Of a stretch of 64,000 bases of DNA, positions 45,556-54,913 are shown in pieces. The position numbers and the translations under genes are program-made. The stretch's first letter is position 1, and every line of letters begins with the position of its first letter. The notes below the pieces were generated by a model. The model saw only the letters and a list, made by a program, of their open reading frames with translations, had not been told where the DNA came from and ran no database searches. Source of the DNA: Corynebacterium glaucum (GTDB lineage Bacteria; Actinomycetota; Actinomycetes; Mycobacteriales; Mycobacteriaceae); NCBI RefSeq assembly GCF_002287505.1, contig NZ_CP019688.1, forward strand, positions 62,001-126,000. The letters are read 5' to 3'.

Positions 45556-46941
45556 ATGACGACGCCACAGACTCCTTCCCTCGTCAACGAAGACGAGGCA
45601 ATCTACGAGCTGGAGAAGGTTCTCGGGGCCCGCAAAGACTTGGAGCCGGACGAGCTCGCGGTGATGCAGGAGGCGCTGGAAAACCTGTCGCTGCGCCAGG
45701 TCATCGAGCTGATTGAGCGTCAGCCGTCGAAGCGCGGCGCGGTGCTGCTTCGGCTACTCGCTCCGCAGCGCGCCACCGCCGCCTTCGACGCGCTTGATCC
45801 TGGGCACCAGGCCGACATCGTGGGGGCGCTCGCGCACGAAGATGTGACGGATCTCTTTGCGGCGCTGGGCGTCGAGGACCGCGTCCAGCTCCTGGACAAC
45901 CTGCCGGCGGAGATCGCCGACCAGGTCATGTCCGGCCTCGACGAGGAGGAGCGCGAGAGCACCAACGCGCTCATGGGCTACGAACGCGGCACCGTCGGAC
46001 GTCACATGTCGCCGGATGTGCTGGTTGTGGAACCGGCCGATGGCGTTGAAGGGGTCGTCGACAAGCTGAAAGCTGAAGCTGAAAACCTGGAGACGATTTA
46101 CACGCTGCCTGTAGTGGACGAGGATCGTGTGCTGATCGGCATCACCGGGCTGAAGGATCTGTTCGCGGCGAATTCGGGCGCCACGATCGGCGACATCATG
46201 CACGAGCCCGCATGGGCGGAGGCGACCGATGACGCCGAAGGCACTGCGCGGTGGTTCCTGTCCACCCACCACATCGCGATTCCCGTGGTGGATGCGGATC
46301 ATCGCCTCGTGGGCATTTTCACTCACGACGAAGCACAGGACGTGATCGAGGGTGCCGACAACGAGGACCACGCGCGCCAGGGCGGATCCGAGGCGCTGAA
46401 CAAGCCGTACTTGTCCACGCCGGTGGTGGAGCTGTTCCGCTCGCGCGTGGTGTGGCTGCTGGTGCTTGCCGTCTCCGCGATCTTGACCGTGCAGGTGCTC
46501 GACGTGTTCGAGGCGACGATCGCGGAGGTGACCGTGCTATCGCTGTTCATTCCGCTGCTGACCGGCACCGGCGGTAACACGGGCAACCAGGCTGCCACCA
46601 CCGTCACGCGTGCGCTGGCGCTTGGCGACGTCCGCAAGCGCGACATCGCCAAAGTCATGTGGCGCGAGTGCCGCGTCGGCCTCACTCTCGGAGCGGTGCT
46701 GGGCACGATCGGCTTCGCACTGGCGTGGGTGGTGTTCAGCCAGGAGATCGGCATCATCATTGGTGCGACGTTGCTGTGCATTTGCACGATGTCCGCGACC
46801 GTCGGCGGCCTCATGCCGATTCTGGCGAAGGCCATCGGCGCAGACCCGGCCGTGTTCTCCAACCCGTTCATCTCCACGTTCTGCGATGCGACGGGACTTG
46901 TCGTGTACTTCTTCATCGCGAAGACCGTGCTAGGTATTTAG
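45556..46941 (+). CDS. mgtE: Magnesium transporter MgtE
   Basis: A 461-residue Mg2+ channel with the standard domain order: the N-terminal MgtE_N helical domain (residues about 40-140, repeats such as LLRLLAPQRATAAFDALD), two CBS domains (about 145-265), and a C-terminal five-helix pore with LTGTGGNTGNQAATTVTRALALGD. The N and CBS domains close the pore when cytoplasmic Mg2+ is high. The gene has its own 125-bp upstream region and is flanked by identical tRNA-Arg genes. A dispersed motif is at 46056-46066. Confidence 0.95.
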   Translation: MTTPQTPSLVNEDEAIYELEKVLGARKDLEPDELAVMQEALENLSLRQVIELIERQPSKRGAVLLRLLAPQRATAAFDALDPGHQADIVGALAHEDVTDLFAALGVEDRVQLLDNLPAEIADQVMSGLDEEERESTNALMGYERGTVGRHMSPDVLVVEPADGVEGVVDKLKAEAENLETIYTLPVVDEDRVLIGITGLKDLFAANSGATIGDIMHEPAWAEATDDAEGTARWFLSTHHIAIPVVDADHRLVGIFTHDEAQDVIEGADNEDHARQGGSEALNKPYLSTPVVELFRSRVVWLLVLAVSAILTVQVLDVFEATIAEVTVLSLFIPLLTGTGGNTGNQAATTVTRALALGDVRKRDIAKVMWRECRVGLTLGAVLGTIGFALAWVVFSQEIGIIIGATLLCICTMSATVGGLMPILAKAIGADPAVFSNPFISTFCDATGLVVYFFIAKTVLGI

Positions 46942-46987
46942 CGCACCTCTCCCATCTAGCGCGCATTTAGTGGCGTGACCTGCCATT

Positions 46988-47016
46988 TTGGTAGGTGCGG
47001 GGTCCCGGTGTAATGT
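46988..47016 (+). promoter_or_regulatory. Promoter of tRNA-Arg copy 2
   Basis: TTGGTA (46988-46993), a 17-base spacer and TAATGT (47011-47016), ending 15 bp before the tRNA. The design matches the promoter at 45194. Confidence 0.7.
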
Positions 47017-47031
47017 TGTCCCACGTTGTAA

Positions 47032-47107
47032 GCGCCCGTAGCTCAACGGATAGAGCATCTGACTACGGATCAGAAGGTTGGGGGTTCGAATCCCTCCGGG
47101 CGCACCA
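47032..47107 (+). tRNA. tRNA-Arg (anticodon ACG), copy 2
   Basis: The same 73-nt body as 45328-45400, but CCA is encoded here (47105-47107). Confidence 0.95.
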
Positions 47108-47114
47108 CGCAAAG

Positions 47115-47136
47115 CCCCTGATTAGCAGGGGTTTTT
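47115..47136 (+). terminator. Terminator of tRNA-Arg copy 2
   Basis: The stem CCCCTG/CAGGGG with a five-base loop is followed by TTTTT. Confidence 0.85.
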
Positions 47137-47275
47137 CTGCATTCTGGGGCAGCTCAGGCGAGAGAGAAAAATCGGTTCACCGATTGAGAACGTCTGGCCC
47201 GGCCATTAAGTTGATCTGTGGCTCTTGGGGGCCGCGCGGAGGTGGCGCGCGCCCAAAACCGACGGAGAGGTACCC

Positions 47276-49789
47276 ATGCCACACAGGAACATTCGCACTA
47301 TTGCCCGCTTGTCGCTGGTTGCGGCGGTGGCAGGCAGTTTCGGCATCGTCCCCGTCAGCGCGCAGGCACAGGCTTCGCTTATCGACGCCCCCTTGACAAC
47401 GTTCCCGGCAACCCCCAACGCCTCGCCGAAGCTGACCCCGGGCAGCGGCAGCGCCAACGCCCGCTACTCCTCGGCAGGCTGGACCTACACTGCGGTGGCG
47501 TTCAACCCGGCGAACGAGCGGATGTACGCCATCTCCACCGGCGACAATGGCAAGGAAGCTGGCCACCTGCTGCGCTTCCAGCCGAAGGGCAAGCGCATTG
47601 CGGATCTTGGTCTGCTGGAACTCGACGATGTTCAAGCCGACAACATCGCCTCCGCGGCCTTCACCTCTCGCGGCCAGCTCGTAGTTTTCTCCGGCGCGAA
47701 GTTCCGCGTGCTGGATCTGTCGAAGGACTTCAGCCCAACCGCCGTGTCCCGCACCGCAGATATCGAGGTCGCGGCCCACGAGCTCAAGCTTGGGGACGGC
47801 AACGGCGAAAGCGGCCTGACCGGCGATAACGGCCTGCCCGGGGCCTGGGCGTCCGTTGGCGAGAAGGGCGAGGTCGACACCCTGTACGCGGTCTCGCGCT
47901 CGCCGGAGAACGACTACTTTAAGTGGGCGCTGGATGTGACCACCGGCAAAGTCGAGATCACCCAGCTTGAGGTCGCGCCGAACCTGCGTCTCGACGAGAT
48001 CGGCACGCTCAACTACGCGTACACCAAGAACGAAACGACGCTCGTGTTCGCCGACGACCAGGCCCGCTCGCTGGAGGTCGAGGGCAACACCATCCGCGCG
48101 TCCTACTTCGGAGGCACCGTCGTCGATAACTTCCGGGAGCTCTCGTACTTGCCGACGGGTGCGCCCTACCACCCGGTGACCAAGTTCATCACCCCAGCGT
48201 CCCCTGCATCCCCGGCCTCGCAGCCTTCGGTTTCTGCGGTGGACGTGGGGTCTGACACGGATGCTGGTACCCCGGCTCCGGCCGCCCAAGACGCGGCCTC
48301 GTCTCTGCCGACGACGGTTGAAGACGCCACCGAGCCGACCGTCTCCCCGAACGCCGCGCCGGCCCAGGATGCGCAGGCCGCCGCTAATGCTGGCGGTGCC
48401 GCCGACGCTTCCGGCGCTGGGGGTGCAGAGACTCAGACCGGCGAGAGCCGCGACGTGAAGTTCACCGTCATGAACGAACGCGGCCACGCTGTCTCCGGCG
48501 CGGACATCGAGATCGTCGGCGCCGACGCCTCGGCGAAGACCGACCGTAACGGCCAAGCAGCTCTCTCCATTCCCGGCGACGATGTGCTGGCGATGGTCGA
48601 GGGCGAACCCGTCGTCATCGACGCCGACGAGTCGCGCATCCGCGTCACGCTGAACTCCGACTCGAAGACGAACGCCGGCACCGAGGACACCACCACCTCA
48701 GCGACCGCGAGCGGCACCCGCTCCATCCCGGTCGCGGTGCAGGACAACGCAGGCCACAGTGTCGCAGGTGCGACGATCGAAGGCGCCGGAGAGATGGCGG
48801 GCAAGTCCTTCACCTCGAATAGCGCAGGCCTAGCCATCGTTGAGGTGCCGGCATCCGCGTCCGACAAGACTTTGACTTTCACCGCGTCGAAGGACGGTGT
48901 TCAGGCCCCGTTTGACCTGGCAACTGATGCACAAAGCGCCACCGTGCAGCTCGGCACTACCTCCCAGCAGGGCGGATCTCAGCAGGGCGGGTCGCAGCAG
49001 GGCAGCCCGCAGCACCGGGACAGCACCATCTTGGTTCGCGTAGTCACCGACGGCGGTGACCCAGTGCAGTACGCCGAGGTCTACAGCCCGGGGCGCCCAG
49101 AGGTGCGTGCCAACGGCGGCACCGACGCAAGCGGCTACGTCAAGGTGGTCGTACCCGCCAATTCCGGCACCGGCCAGACCGTGCGACTCGCAGTGCGCAA
49201 TGCCCCGAGCGGTTACAAGACCGTCGATAAGCAGGTCAACCGCTACGAGGACGACGTGACCCTCACGCTGTCGCGCTCGTCCACCGCTACCTCCTCGACG
49301 AAGTCGAAGCCCGACGAGGTCATGGATGTTGTCAAAGAGGTCGAGGGGCTGATGAAAGAGCTCGCGGGTCCAGCCGCCATTGGCGGCGCGTTGCTGCGCG
49401 GTCAGCGTGGGGGTACCAGCGCCACCCGCTCGGCAAGCGCGACACCGCTGCCGCTATCAGGTACGGCGACCGCCACCGCTTCCACCACGGGCACTACGAC
49501 TGGCTCAACGACGGGTTCCACAACGGGTGCGAGGGACTCCAACACGCGGATGGTCAACCGCACCACCAGCGTGTCCACCACGGCTGCTCCGGCTCCGACC
49601 CGGTCGCTGTACAACTACGACAGCGACGACTCTTCCGACGACAGCGATTCCAAGCAGAGCGCGAAGCGCAGCCGCAGCGGCGACTTGGCCAACACGGGCA
49701 CTCCGATGACCACCGTCATCGTGCTCGGAATCTTGGCAATGCTGCTCGGCGGGGCGTACCTGGTGATCAGCCGCCGCCGCGAAAACTAG
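47276..49789 (+). CDS. Large LAXTG-anchored surface protein
   Basis: An 837-residue secreted protein. A signal peptide (RNIRTIARLSLVAAVAGSFG) ends near residue 35. The first 300 residues form a beta-rich, propeller-like domain. A Pro/Ala/Thr/Ser-rich linker follows, then two or three carboxypeptidase-regulatory or prealbumin-like beta-sandwich units (SGADIEIVGADASAKTD, AGATIEGAGE, YAEVYSPGRPEV), separated by a QQGGS repeat. A Thr/Ser/Gly-rich stalk (TTGSTTGSTTG) leads to LANTG at residues 804-808, a hydrophobic helix and RRREN. LAXTG is the signal used by class E sortases. The ATG at 47276 has GGAGAGG five bases upstream. The ligand is unknown. Confidence 0.85.
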   Translation: MPHRNIRTIARLSLVAAVAGSFGIVPVSAQAQASLIDAPLTTFPATPNASPKLTPGSGSANARYSSAGWTYTAVAFNPANERMYAISTGDNGKEAGHLLRFQPKGKRIADLGLLELDDVQADNIASAAFTSRGQLVVFSGAKFRVLDLSKDFSPTAVSRTADIEVAAHELKLGDGNGESGLTGDNGLPGAWASVGEKGEVDTLYAVSRSPENDYFKWALDVTTGKVEITQLEVAPNLRLDEIGTLNYAYTKNETTLVFADDQARSLEVEGNTIRASYFGGTVVDNFRELSYLPTGAPYHPVTKFITPASPASPASQPSVSAVDVGSDTDAGTPAPAAQDAASSLPTTVEDATEPTVSPNAAPAQDAQAAANAGGAADASGAGGAETQTGESRDVKFTVMNERGHAVSGADIEIVGADASAKTDRNGQAALSIPGDDVLAMVEGEPVVIDADESRIRVTLNSDSKTNAGTEDTTTSATASGTRSIPVAVQDNAGHSVAGATIEGAGEMAGKSFTSNSAGLAIVEVPASASDKTLTFTASKDGVQAPFDLATDAQSATVQLGTTSQQGGSQQGGSQQGSPQHRDSTILVRVVTDGGDPVQYAEVYSPGRPEVRANGGTDASGYVKVVVPANSGTGQTVRLAVRNAPSGYKTVDKQVNRYEDDVTLTLSRSSTATSSTKSKPDEVMDVVKEVEGLMKELAGPAAIGGALLRGQRGGTSATRSASATPLPLSGTATATASTTGTTTGSTTGSTTGARDSNTRMVNRTTSVSTTAAPAPTRSLYNYDSDDSSDDSDSKQSAKRSRSGDLANTGTPMTTVIVLGILAMLLGGAYLVISRRREN

Positions 49790-49807
49790 ACCACCTCTAA
49801 ACCACCC

Positions 49808-50863
49808 CTAGAAGACCTCGACGCGCCCGCCCAGCGCCTCGATCTGCTCGAGCTGGGCCACCCACCCTGGGGCTCCGGGGTGGACCCGCATCACCGGGCG
49901 CGAGGACACTGCCACCGGCGACACCGATTCGCGACGCGCCCCGGAGCGTGCCGACATCCGCTCATGCGCGGTGTGGCCTGCCTCCGCTAGCGCCTGCATG
50001 GACGGCGGGTTGCCTGCAAGGGTAGCGCGGGCGTCGTTGAGCAAGGCGATGTATTCGTCGAGGACCTCGACGAGCGGTGTGGCGTTAGTCTCGCACATAT
50101 TGCCCACTAGCGCCGGCCGCGTACCTGCGACCCGGGTTGCGCCTGCGAAGGACCCGGCCGCCAGCGACTGCGCCATCGGGCCGCCCCGGTCGCCGGTGAC
50201 CGCGAGCGCCTCGGCAATTACGTGCGGCAGGTGCGAGATCCGCGCCACCGTCTCGTCGTGCTTGCGCGCGGTCACCGGCACCGCCTCGGCGCCCACCAGC
50301 GCCACCATCCGGCACACCTGCCCGAACACCCGCACCCACGAGTCGGGCACGCGCCCCCCTGCGCCTTGACCTGCGCTCGGACCAGCGCCCGCACACTCGC
50401 GTGCGTAGTCGTACGCAACCACCCACGCCGCTCCTTGGAAGAGTCCGGTCTGTGTGGCGGCCCATCCGGATTCCGCGGTGCCCGCCATCGGGTGGCCGCC
50501 CACGTACCGCTCGCGCATCCCGCGCTGCGCCACCAGTTCCAGAACCGGTGCCTTCACCGACACCACGTCGGTCACCCCGCACGACGGCGAGTGCTCTGCG
50601 ATCGCGTCCAACACCGACGCCACCGCATCAAACGGCACTGCCACCACGATCAGGGCGAGTTCGGATTCGGCGCGCGACAGGACGTCGATAAGCGAACTGC
50701 TTACCTCGAACCCTTCCGCAACCGCTCGTGCTGCCGCGGCTTCAGAGTGAGTGGAGCCGAAGACCCGCACGCCACGGGCGGCGAGGTCGCGCAAGAGCGA
50801 ACCGCCGATCAGGCCGTTGCCGATGATGCAGACGCTTCCCAGTTCGCTTCCCAGATGGTTCAT
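49808..50863 (-). CDS. tyrA: Prephenate/arogenate dehydrogenase TyrA
   Basis: A 351-residue enzyme of tyrosine biosynthesis. The NAD(P) motif GNGLIGGSLL is at about residues 15-24. GGHPMAGTAESGW carries the catalytic His and ARISHLPHVIAEAL is the second signature. The ATG at 50863 fits the family start (MNHLGSEL). A Gly/Ala-rich loop near residues 170-180 is unusual but in frame. It is divergent from the tadA-associated gene with 56 bp between the starts. A dispersed motif is at 50683-50693. Confidence 0.9.
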   Translation of the reverse strand: MNHLGSELGSVCIIGNGLIGGSLLRDLAARGVRVFGSTHSEAAAARAVAEGFEVSSSLIDVLSRAESELALIVVAVPFDAVASVLDAIAEHSPSCGVTDVVSVKAPVLELVAQRGMRERYVGGHPMAGTAESGWAATQTGLFQGAAWVVAYDYARECAGAGPSAGQGAGGRVPDSWVRVFGQVCRMVALVGAEAVPVTARKHDETVARISHLPHVIAEALAVTGDRGGPMAQSLAAGSFAGATRVAGTRPALVGNMCETNATPLVEVLDEYIALLNDARATLAGNPPSMQALAEAGHTAHERMSARSGARRESVSPVAVSSRPVMRVHPGAPGWVAQLEQIEALGGRVEVF

Positions 50864-50919
50864 TCGCCAAAGTCTAACCCCACCACACAACCGCCCGGCT
50901 GGGACTACGCTGTGTGACC

Positions 50920-51402
50920 ATGAGCCAGGACTTCCAGGACGGATACGCGGTCACGGTCGCCCAAGCGGGCGGCGCGTGGGTGGTGCGCGAGTTCGACGAC
51001 GACTTCACCGACCTCGCCACCTCCGTCACCGCAGTGCGCGCGTTGCGCAGCGAGGGCGCGGCGTTCGCGATCCTCAACGTCGAGGAGGACTACCTGGTCA
51101 TCGTCCGCCCGGGCCCGAGCCGCATCCGCCTGCTCATCTCCGACGCCACCATGGCGGTTGACGACGACTTCGCCGCCGACATCCTCGAAGAAATCGGCGC
51201 GGACGTCCCCGACATCGACCCCGACGAGCTCGACGATGTCGACGGCTGGGCCGAGGGCGACTTCGCCATCTTCGAAGACCTCGGTCTCTCGGAGGAAAGG
51301 TTGAGCATTTTGCTTGACGACGACCCCGCGCCCGACGAGCTGGCCGAAACCATCGCCACCGAGCTCGGCTTCGCCGATGCACTCGCGGACACCCTCGAGT
51401 AG
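50920..51402 (+). CDS. tRNA adenosine deaminase-associated protein
   Basis: A 160-residue acidic protein that belongs to the actinobacterial family always encoded directly before tadA. It contains GYAVTVAQAGGAWVVREFDDDF and DYLVIVRPGPSRIRLLISDAT. Its role is unknown; a partner or regulator of TadA is the usual suggestion. The ATG at 50920 is preferred over a GTG six bases earlier. Its 3' end overlaps the proposed tadA start. A dispersed motif is at 51312-51322. Confidence 0.86.
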   Translation: MSQDFQDGYAVTVAQAGGAWVVREFDDDFTDLATSVTAVRALRSEGAAFAILNVEEDYLVIVRPGPSRIRLLISDATMAVDDDFAADILEEIGADVPDIDPDELDDVDGWAEGDFAIFEDLGLSEERLSILLDDDPAPDELAETIATELGFADALADTLE

Positions 51403-51907
51403 CGCGGCCCTGCCTGACGCGGCCCTGCCCGACGCGGCCCTGCCTGACGCAGGGCGGCGCGCCGCCGAAACGCGCATGCACGATGCCATCGAGCTGGCAC
51501 GCGGCACACCGGCCGAGGACGTGCCGGTGGGCGCGATTGTGTTCGCTCCCGGTGGGGAGGTGGTAGGGCGTGGGGTGAATCGTCGAGAAGCAAACTGCGA
51601 TCCGACAGCCCACGCTGAGGTGGAAGCGATCCGGCAAGCCGCGGCGACCCTGGGCTCCTGGCGGCTGGACGGCTGCGAGCTGGTGGTAACCCTGGAGCCG
51701 TGCACGATGTGCGCGGGAGCGATCTTGGGTGCGAGGGTGCGATCGTTGGTGTTCGGGGCGTACGAGCCGAAGACCGGGGCGGTGGGGTCGGTGCTGGACG
51801 CGCTGCGCGACCCGCACCACCTGCACCAGGTTGAGGTGCGCGGGGGCGTGCTTGAGGCGGAGACCGCTGCGCTGATGAGCGAGTTCTTCGGCCGTTTGAG
51901 GCCGTGA
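51377..51907 (+). CDS. tadA: tRNA-specific adenosine-34 deaminase TadA
   Basis: A zinc deaminase that converts A34 to inosine in tRNA-Arg(ACG), of which two copies lie nearby. The zinc and catalytic motif HAEVEAIRQ and the PCTMCAGAI pair are present. The start is uncertain. The ATG at 51377 gives 176 residues and makes the 15-bp tandem repeats at 51404-51448 coding and in frame (AALPD units). The internal ATG at 51476 gives only 143 residues and trims the first helix by a few residues compared with other TadA proteins. Confidence 0.88.
   Translation: MHSRTPSSSAALPDAALPDAALPDAGRRAAETRMHDAIELARGTPAEDVPVGAIVFAPGGEVVGRGVNRREANCDPTAHAEVEAIRQAAATLGSWRLDGCELVVTLEPCTMCAGAILGARVRSLVFGAYEPKTGAVGSVLDALRDPHHLHQVEVRGGVLEAETAALMSEFFGRLRP
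51404..51448 (+). repeat. Three tandem 15-bp units at the tadA 5' end
   Basis: GCGGCCCTGCCTGAC occurs three times with one base difference. The unit length is a multiple of three and encodes ALPDA in the tadA frame. The repeat begins directly after the stop codon of the upstream gene. Confidence 0.8.
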
Positions 51908-51987
51908 CAGAATCGTTATAGTCGCGAAGTGTGATTGGGCCTACACTCGGTGTGGTTAGTACCAGTTCGAACAAAAAGGAGAACACC

Positions 51988-52212
51988 ATGGCATTCGAAG
52001 GCAAGGGCGACCAGCTCAAGGGCAAGGCAAAGGAAGCCGCTGGCAACCTGACCGGCAACGAGTCCCTCGAGAACGAGGGCAAGGCCGACAACCTGTCGGG
52101 CAACATCAAGGAAGGTCTGTCCGACGCTGGCGACGCTGTGAAGGACAAGTTCAACGAGGTTGCTGGCAAGGTCGAGGACAAGCGCGAAGAGCACGAGGCT
52201 GACGAGCGCTAA
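51988..52212 (+). CDS. CsbD-family stress protein
   Basis: A 74-residue hydrophilic protein with the CsbD pattern (GKGDQLKGKAKEAAGNLTG, then DAVKDKFNEVAGKVED). CsbD-like proteins are abundant general stress proteins of unknown mechanism. The start has a strong GGAG site at 51978-51981. About 80 bp upstream separate it from tadA and include a possible TACACT -10 element. Confidence 0.9.
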   Translation: MAFEGKGDQLKGKAKEAAGNLTGNESLENEGKADNLSGNIKEGLSDAGDAVKDKFNEVAGKVEDKREEHEADER

Positions 52213-52250
52213 TTTGGCTCACCGGAGACGCAACCGTTACTGTAGCTAGC

Positions 52251-52338
52251 GGTAGCGTGTCCGAGCGGCCGAAGGTACTCGCCTCGAAAGCGAGTGAGGG
52301 TAAAACCTCCGCGGGTTCAAATCCCGCCGCTACCGCCA
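52251..52338 (+). tRNA. tRNA-Ser (anticodon CGA)
   Basis: Acceptor GGTAGCG/CGCTACC, anticodon loop CTCGAAA gives CGA, long variable arm, CCA encoded (52336-52338). Confidence 0.95.
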
Positions 52339-52342
52339 GATT

Positions 52343-52380
52343 CCGGCGCCACCCCCATCGCGGGGCGGGCGCCGGTTTTT
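52343..52380 (+). terminator. Terminator after tRNA-Ser(CGA)
   Basis: The stem CCGGCGCC/GGCGCCGG with a GC-rich loop is followed by TTTTTG, 4 bp after the tRNA. Confidence 0.85.
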
Positions 52381-52468
52381 GTTTGCCAATTCGGGATCGG
52401 GCGCGCGGCGGATAGGATGGGCCGGGTAACTTGCCGGTGCCAAACGTGGCCAAACGTGAAGGATCTTT

Positions 52469-54913
52469 GTGGCGAAACTGCTGTACAAGCTGGGACGCTG
52501 GTCGTACCTGCACAAGTGGCGCGTGATTGTTGCGTGGCTGATCATCCTGGTGGCGTCGGCGGGTGCGGCGGTGTCGCTGATGCGGCCGTTCACCTCCGAG
52601 TTCGCCATCTCCGGCACGCCGGCGATTGAGGCGCTGGACACGCTGGACAGCAACTTCCCGGGCGAGGGCGATGTGGCCACGGCGCCGGGCGTGAACCTGG
52701 TGTTCGCCGCGCCGGAAGGGGAGCAGCTCACTAACGACGCCTACATGGCCGCCATAGATGAAACAGTGGCGTACATCGAAGACAACCTCGCTGACATCCG
52801 CGGCACCGATCGCTTTGGCAACCCGGTAGTGGTGAGCGACGAGCTGCAGCGCATGCTCGTGGAGCAGATGACCGAACTCGGCCTGCCGGAGGAAGCGGCG
52901 CAAAAGGATGCCTACAACGTGCGCATGCTTTCCGACGACGCGCGCATTGGCTACACCACGTTCGAATTCGGCGCCGAATCGAACTTCGTGGTCACCGACG
53001 AAGAGCGCCAAGTCGTGCACGACGCGATGGAGATCGGGCGCGCCGCGGGCCTCGAGGTGGAGGCGGGCGGTGCCGGTTTCGGCGACCCGATCGAGGTCAA
53101 CACCACCTCCGAGCTGATCGGCATCGGCATCGCGTTTTTGGTGCTGCTGGTGACGTTTGGGTCGCTTGCGGCGTCGACAATGCCCATCATTACTGCGGTA
53201 GTTGGAGTGGGCATCGGTGCGATGGCGGTGCTGACCACCACCCACTGGGTCGACCTGAACGATGTGACCCCGGTGCTGGCTGTGATGATCGGCTTGGCCG
53301 TGGGCATCGACTACGCGCTGTTCATTCTGTCGCGCTTTAGGCAGGAGCGGGCGTCGCTGCCGGGGCCCGAGGCGGCCGGCATGGCGGTGGGCACCGCTGG
53401 TTCCTCGGTGGTGTTTGCTGGTACCACCGTGTTTGTGGCGCTGGTCGCGCTGGTGTTGGCCGGCATCGAGTTCTTGTCGTGGATGGGCATCGCCGCGGCG
53501 TTCACTGTGTTTGTCTCGGTGCTGGTGGCGCTGACGATGCTGCCCGCCCTGCTCGGTGTGTGGAGTGACAAGGCGTTCGCCGGCAAGATCCCGGGCGTGG
53601 CCGGCCACCCCGGTCCTGGCGACCGTCCGGCGAAGGACCTGGATAAGCGCTCTATGGGCCGCTCGTGGGTGAACTTCGTGCGCCGCTTCCCGGCCGTAGT
53701 CATGGCCGTGGTGGTGCTAGGCCTGGGCGCGATGTCCTACCCGGTGCTGGGCCTCGAGATGGCGCTGCCCGCCGACACCAACTCCAACAAGGACACCACT
53801 CAGCGCAAGGCCGCCGACCTCTTGGCCGAAGGCTTCGGGCCGGGTGTCAACGCGCCGCTGCTGATCGTCGTCGATGCGCACGGTGTGAACCCTGATGCCG
53901 AGATCCTCCAGCCGTACATGGCTGCCATCCCGGAGGAGCAGGCGGGCGGGCGCGCCGAGCAGGCTGCGCTCGCGTCGTTCCTCTACACCGTCGGTCAGGC
54001 GAACTCCGTGAACGGCGTGGTGCACGCCCAGATCATCTCGGTCAACGACGACTTCACCGCCGCCCAGATCCTTGCCACCCCGGATGGCGCCCCCGATGAC
54101 CCGTATACCCTCGACATCGCCCACGGCCTGCGAGAGAACAACCTCCAGGTCGAGGATGCCACCGGTGTGACCATCGGCCTGACCGGCCTGACCGCGGTCC
54201 AGATGGACATCACCGAAGAACTTGCTGAGGCTATGCCGCTCTACCTGGGCATCGTCGTCGGCCTCGCGATCATCCTGCTCATGGTTGTCTTCCGCTCCAT
54301 CATGGTCCCGCTCGTCGCCGGCCTCGGCTTTCTCCTGTCGGTCGGCGCGGCCTTCGGCTTCACGGTCCTGGTCTGGCAGGATGGCCTCTTCGGCTTGGTC
54401 AACACCCCAGGTCCGATCCTGTCGTTCCTGCCCATCTTCATGATCGGCGTGACCTTCGGCCTCGCCATGGATTACCAGGTCTTCCTGGTTACCCGCATGC
54501 GCGAGCACTACCTCAAGCTCCGCGGCCAGGATGGCGGCCAAGATGGCGCCGAATCAGACGCAGAGCTTCGCGCCGTCGAGGAGGCCACCGTCGAGGGCTT
54601 CCGCCAGGGCGCACGTGTGGTCACGGCGGCGGCGATCATCATGATCGCGGTGTTCATTGCGTTTATCAACCAGCCGTTGCCGTTCATTCAGATCTTCGGC
54701 TTCGCGCTCGGCGTCGCGGTCTTCTTCGATGCGTTTTTCATCCGCATGGGCCTCGTCCCCGCCACCATGTTTCTCCTCGGCCGCTCCACCTGGTGGATGC
54801 CCAAGTGGCTGGACCGCATCCTGCCGGAAGTCGACGTTGAGGGCACAGAGCTTGAGGAGCAGTTCGAGGATCACCAGGATCACCAGAATCACCAGGAGTT
54901 GCAGCCCGCATGA
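52469..54913 (+). CDS. MMPL-family RND transporter
   Basis: An 814-residue transporter with the twelve-helix MMPL layout: an N-terminal helix, a large periplasmic loop (residues about 40-200), helices 2-6, a second loop and helices 8-12. The proton-relay Asp-Tyr pairs occur in GIDYALFILSRFR (near residue 280) and FGLAMDYQVFLVTRMR (near 660). MMPL proteins export lipids such as mycolate conjugates in corynebacteria (CmpL proteins). No mycolate gene adjoins it, so the substrate is open. The GTG at 52469 is the start. It overlaps tgt by 4 bp. Confidence 0.9.
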   Translation: MAKLLYKLGRWSYLHKWRVIVAWLIILVASAGAAVSLMRPFTSEFAISGTPAIEALDTLDSNFPGEGDVATAPGVNLVFAAPEGEQLTNDAYMAAIDETVAYIEDNLADIRGTDRFGNPVVVSDELQRMLVEQMTELGLPEEAAQKDAYNVRMLSDDARIGYTTFEFGAESNFVVTDEERQVVHDAMEIGRAAGLEVEAGGAGFGDPIEVNTTSELIGIGIAFLVLLVTFGSLAASTMPIITAVVGVGIGAMAVLTTTHWVDLNDVTPVLAVMIGLAVGIDYALFILSRFRQERASLPGPEAAGMAVGTAGSSVVFAGTTVFVALVALVLAGIEFLSWMGIAAAFTVFVSVLVALTMLPALLGVWSDKAFAGKIPGVAGHPGPGDRPAKDLDKRSMGRSWVNFVRRFPAVVMAVVVLGLGAMSYPVLGLEMALPADTNSNKDTTQRKAADLLAEGFGPGVNAPLLIVVDAHGVNPDAEILQPYMAAIPEEQAGGRAEQAALASFLYTVGQANSVNGVVHAQIISVNDDFTAAQILATPDGAPDDPYTLDIAHGLRENNLQVEDATGVTIGLTGLTAVQMDITEELAEAMPLYLGIVVGLAIILLMVVFRSIMVPLVAGLGFLLSVGAAFGFTVLVWQDGLFGLVNTPGPILSFLPIFMIGVTFGLAMDYQVFLVTRMREHYLKLRGQDGGQDGAESDAELRAVEEATVEGFRQGARVVTAAAIIMIAVFIAFINQPLPFIQIFGFALGVAVFFDAFFIRMGLVPATMFLLGRSTWWMPKWLDRILPEVDVEGTELEEQFEDHQDHQNHQELQPA

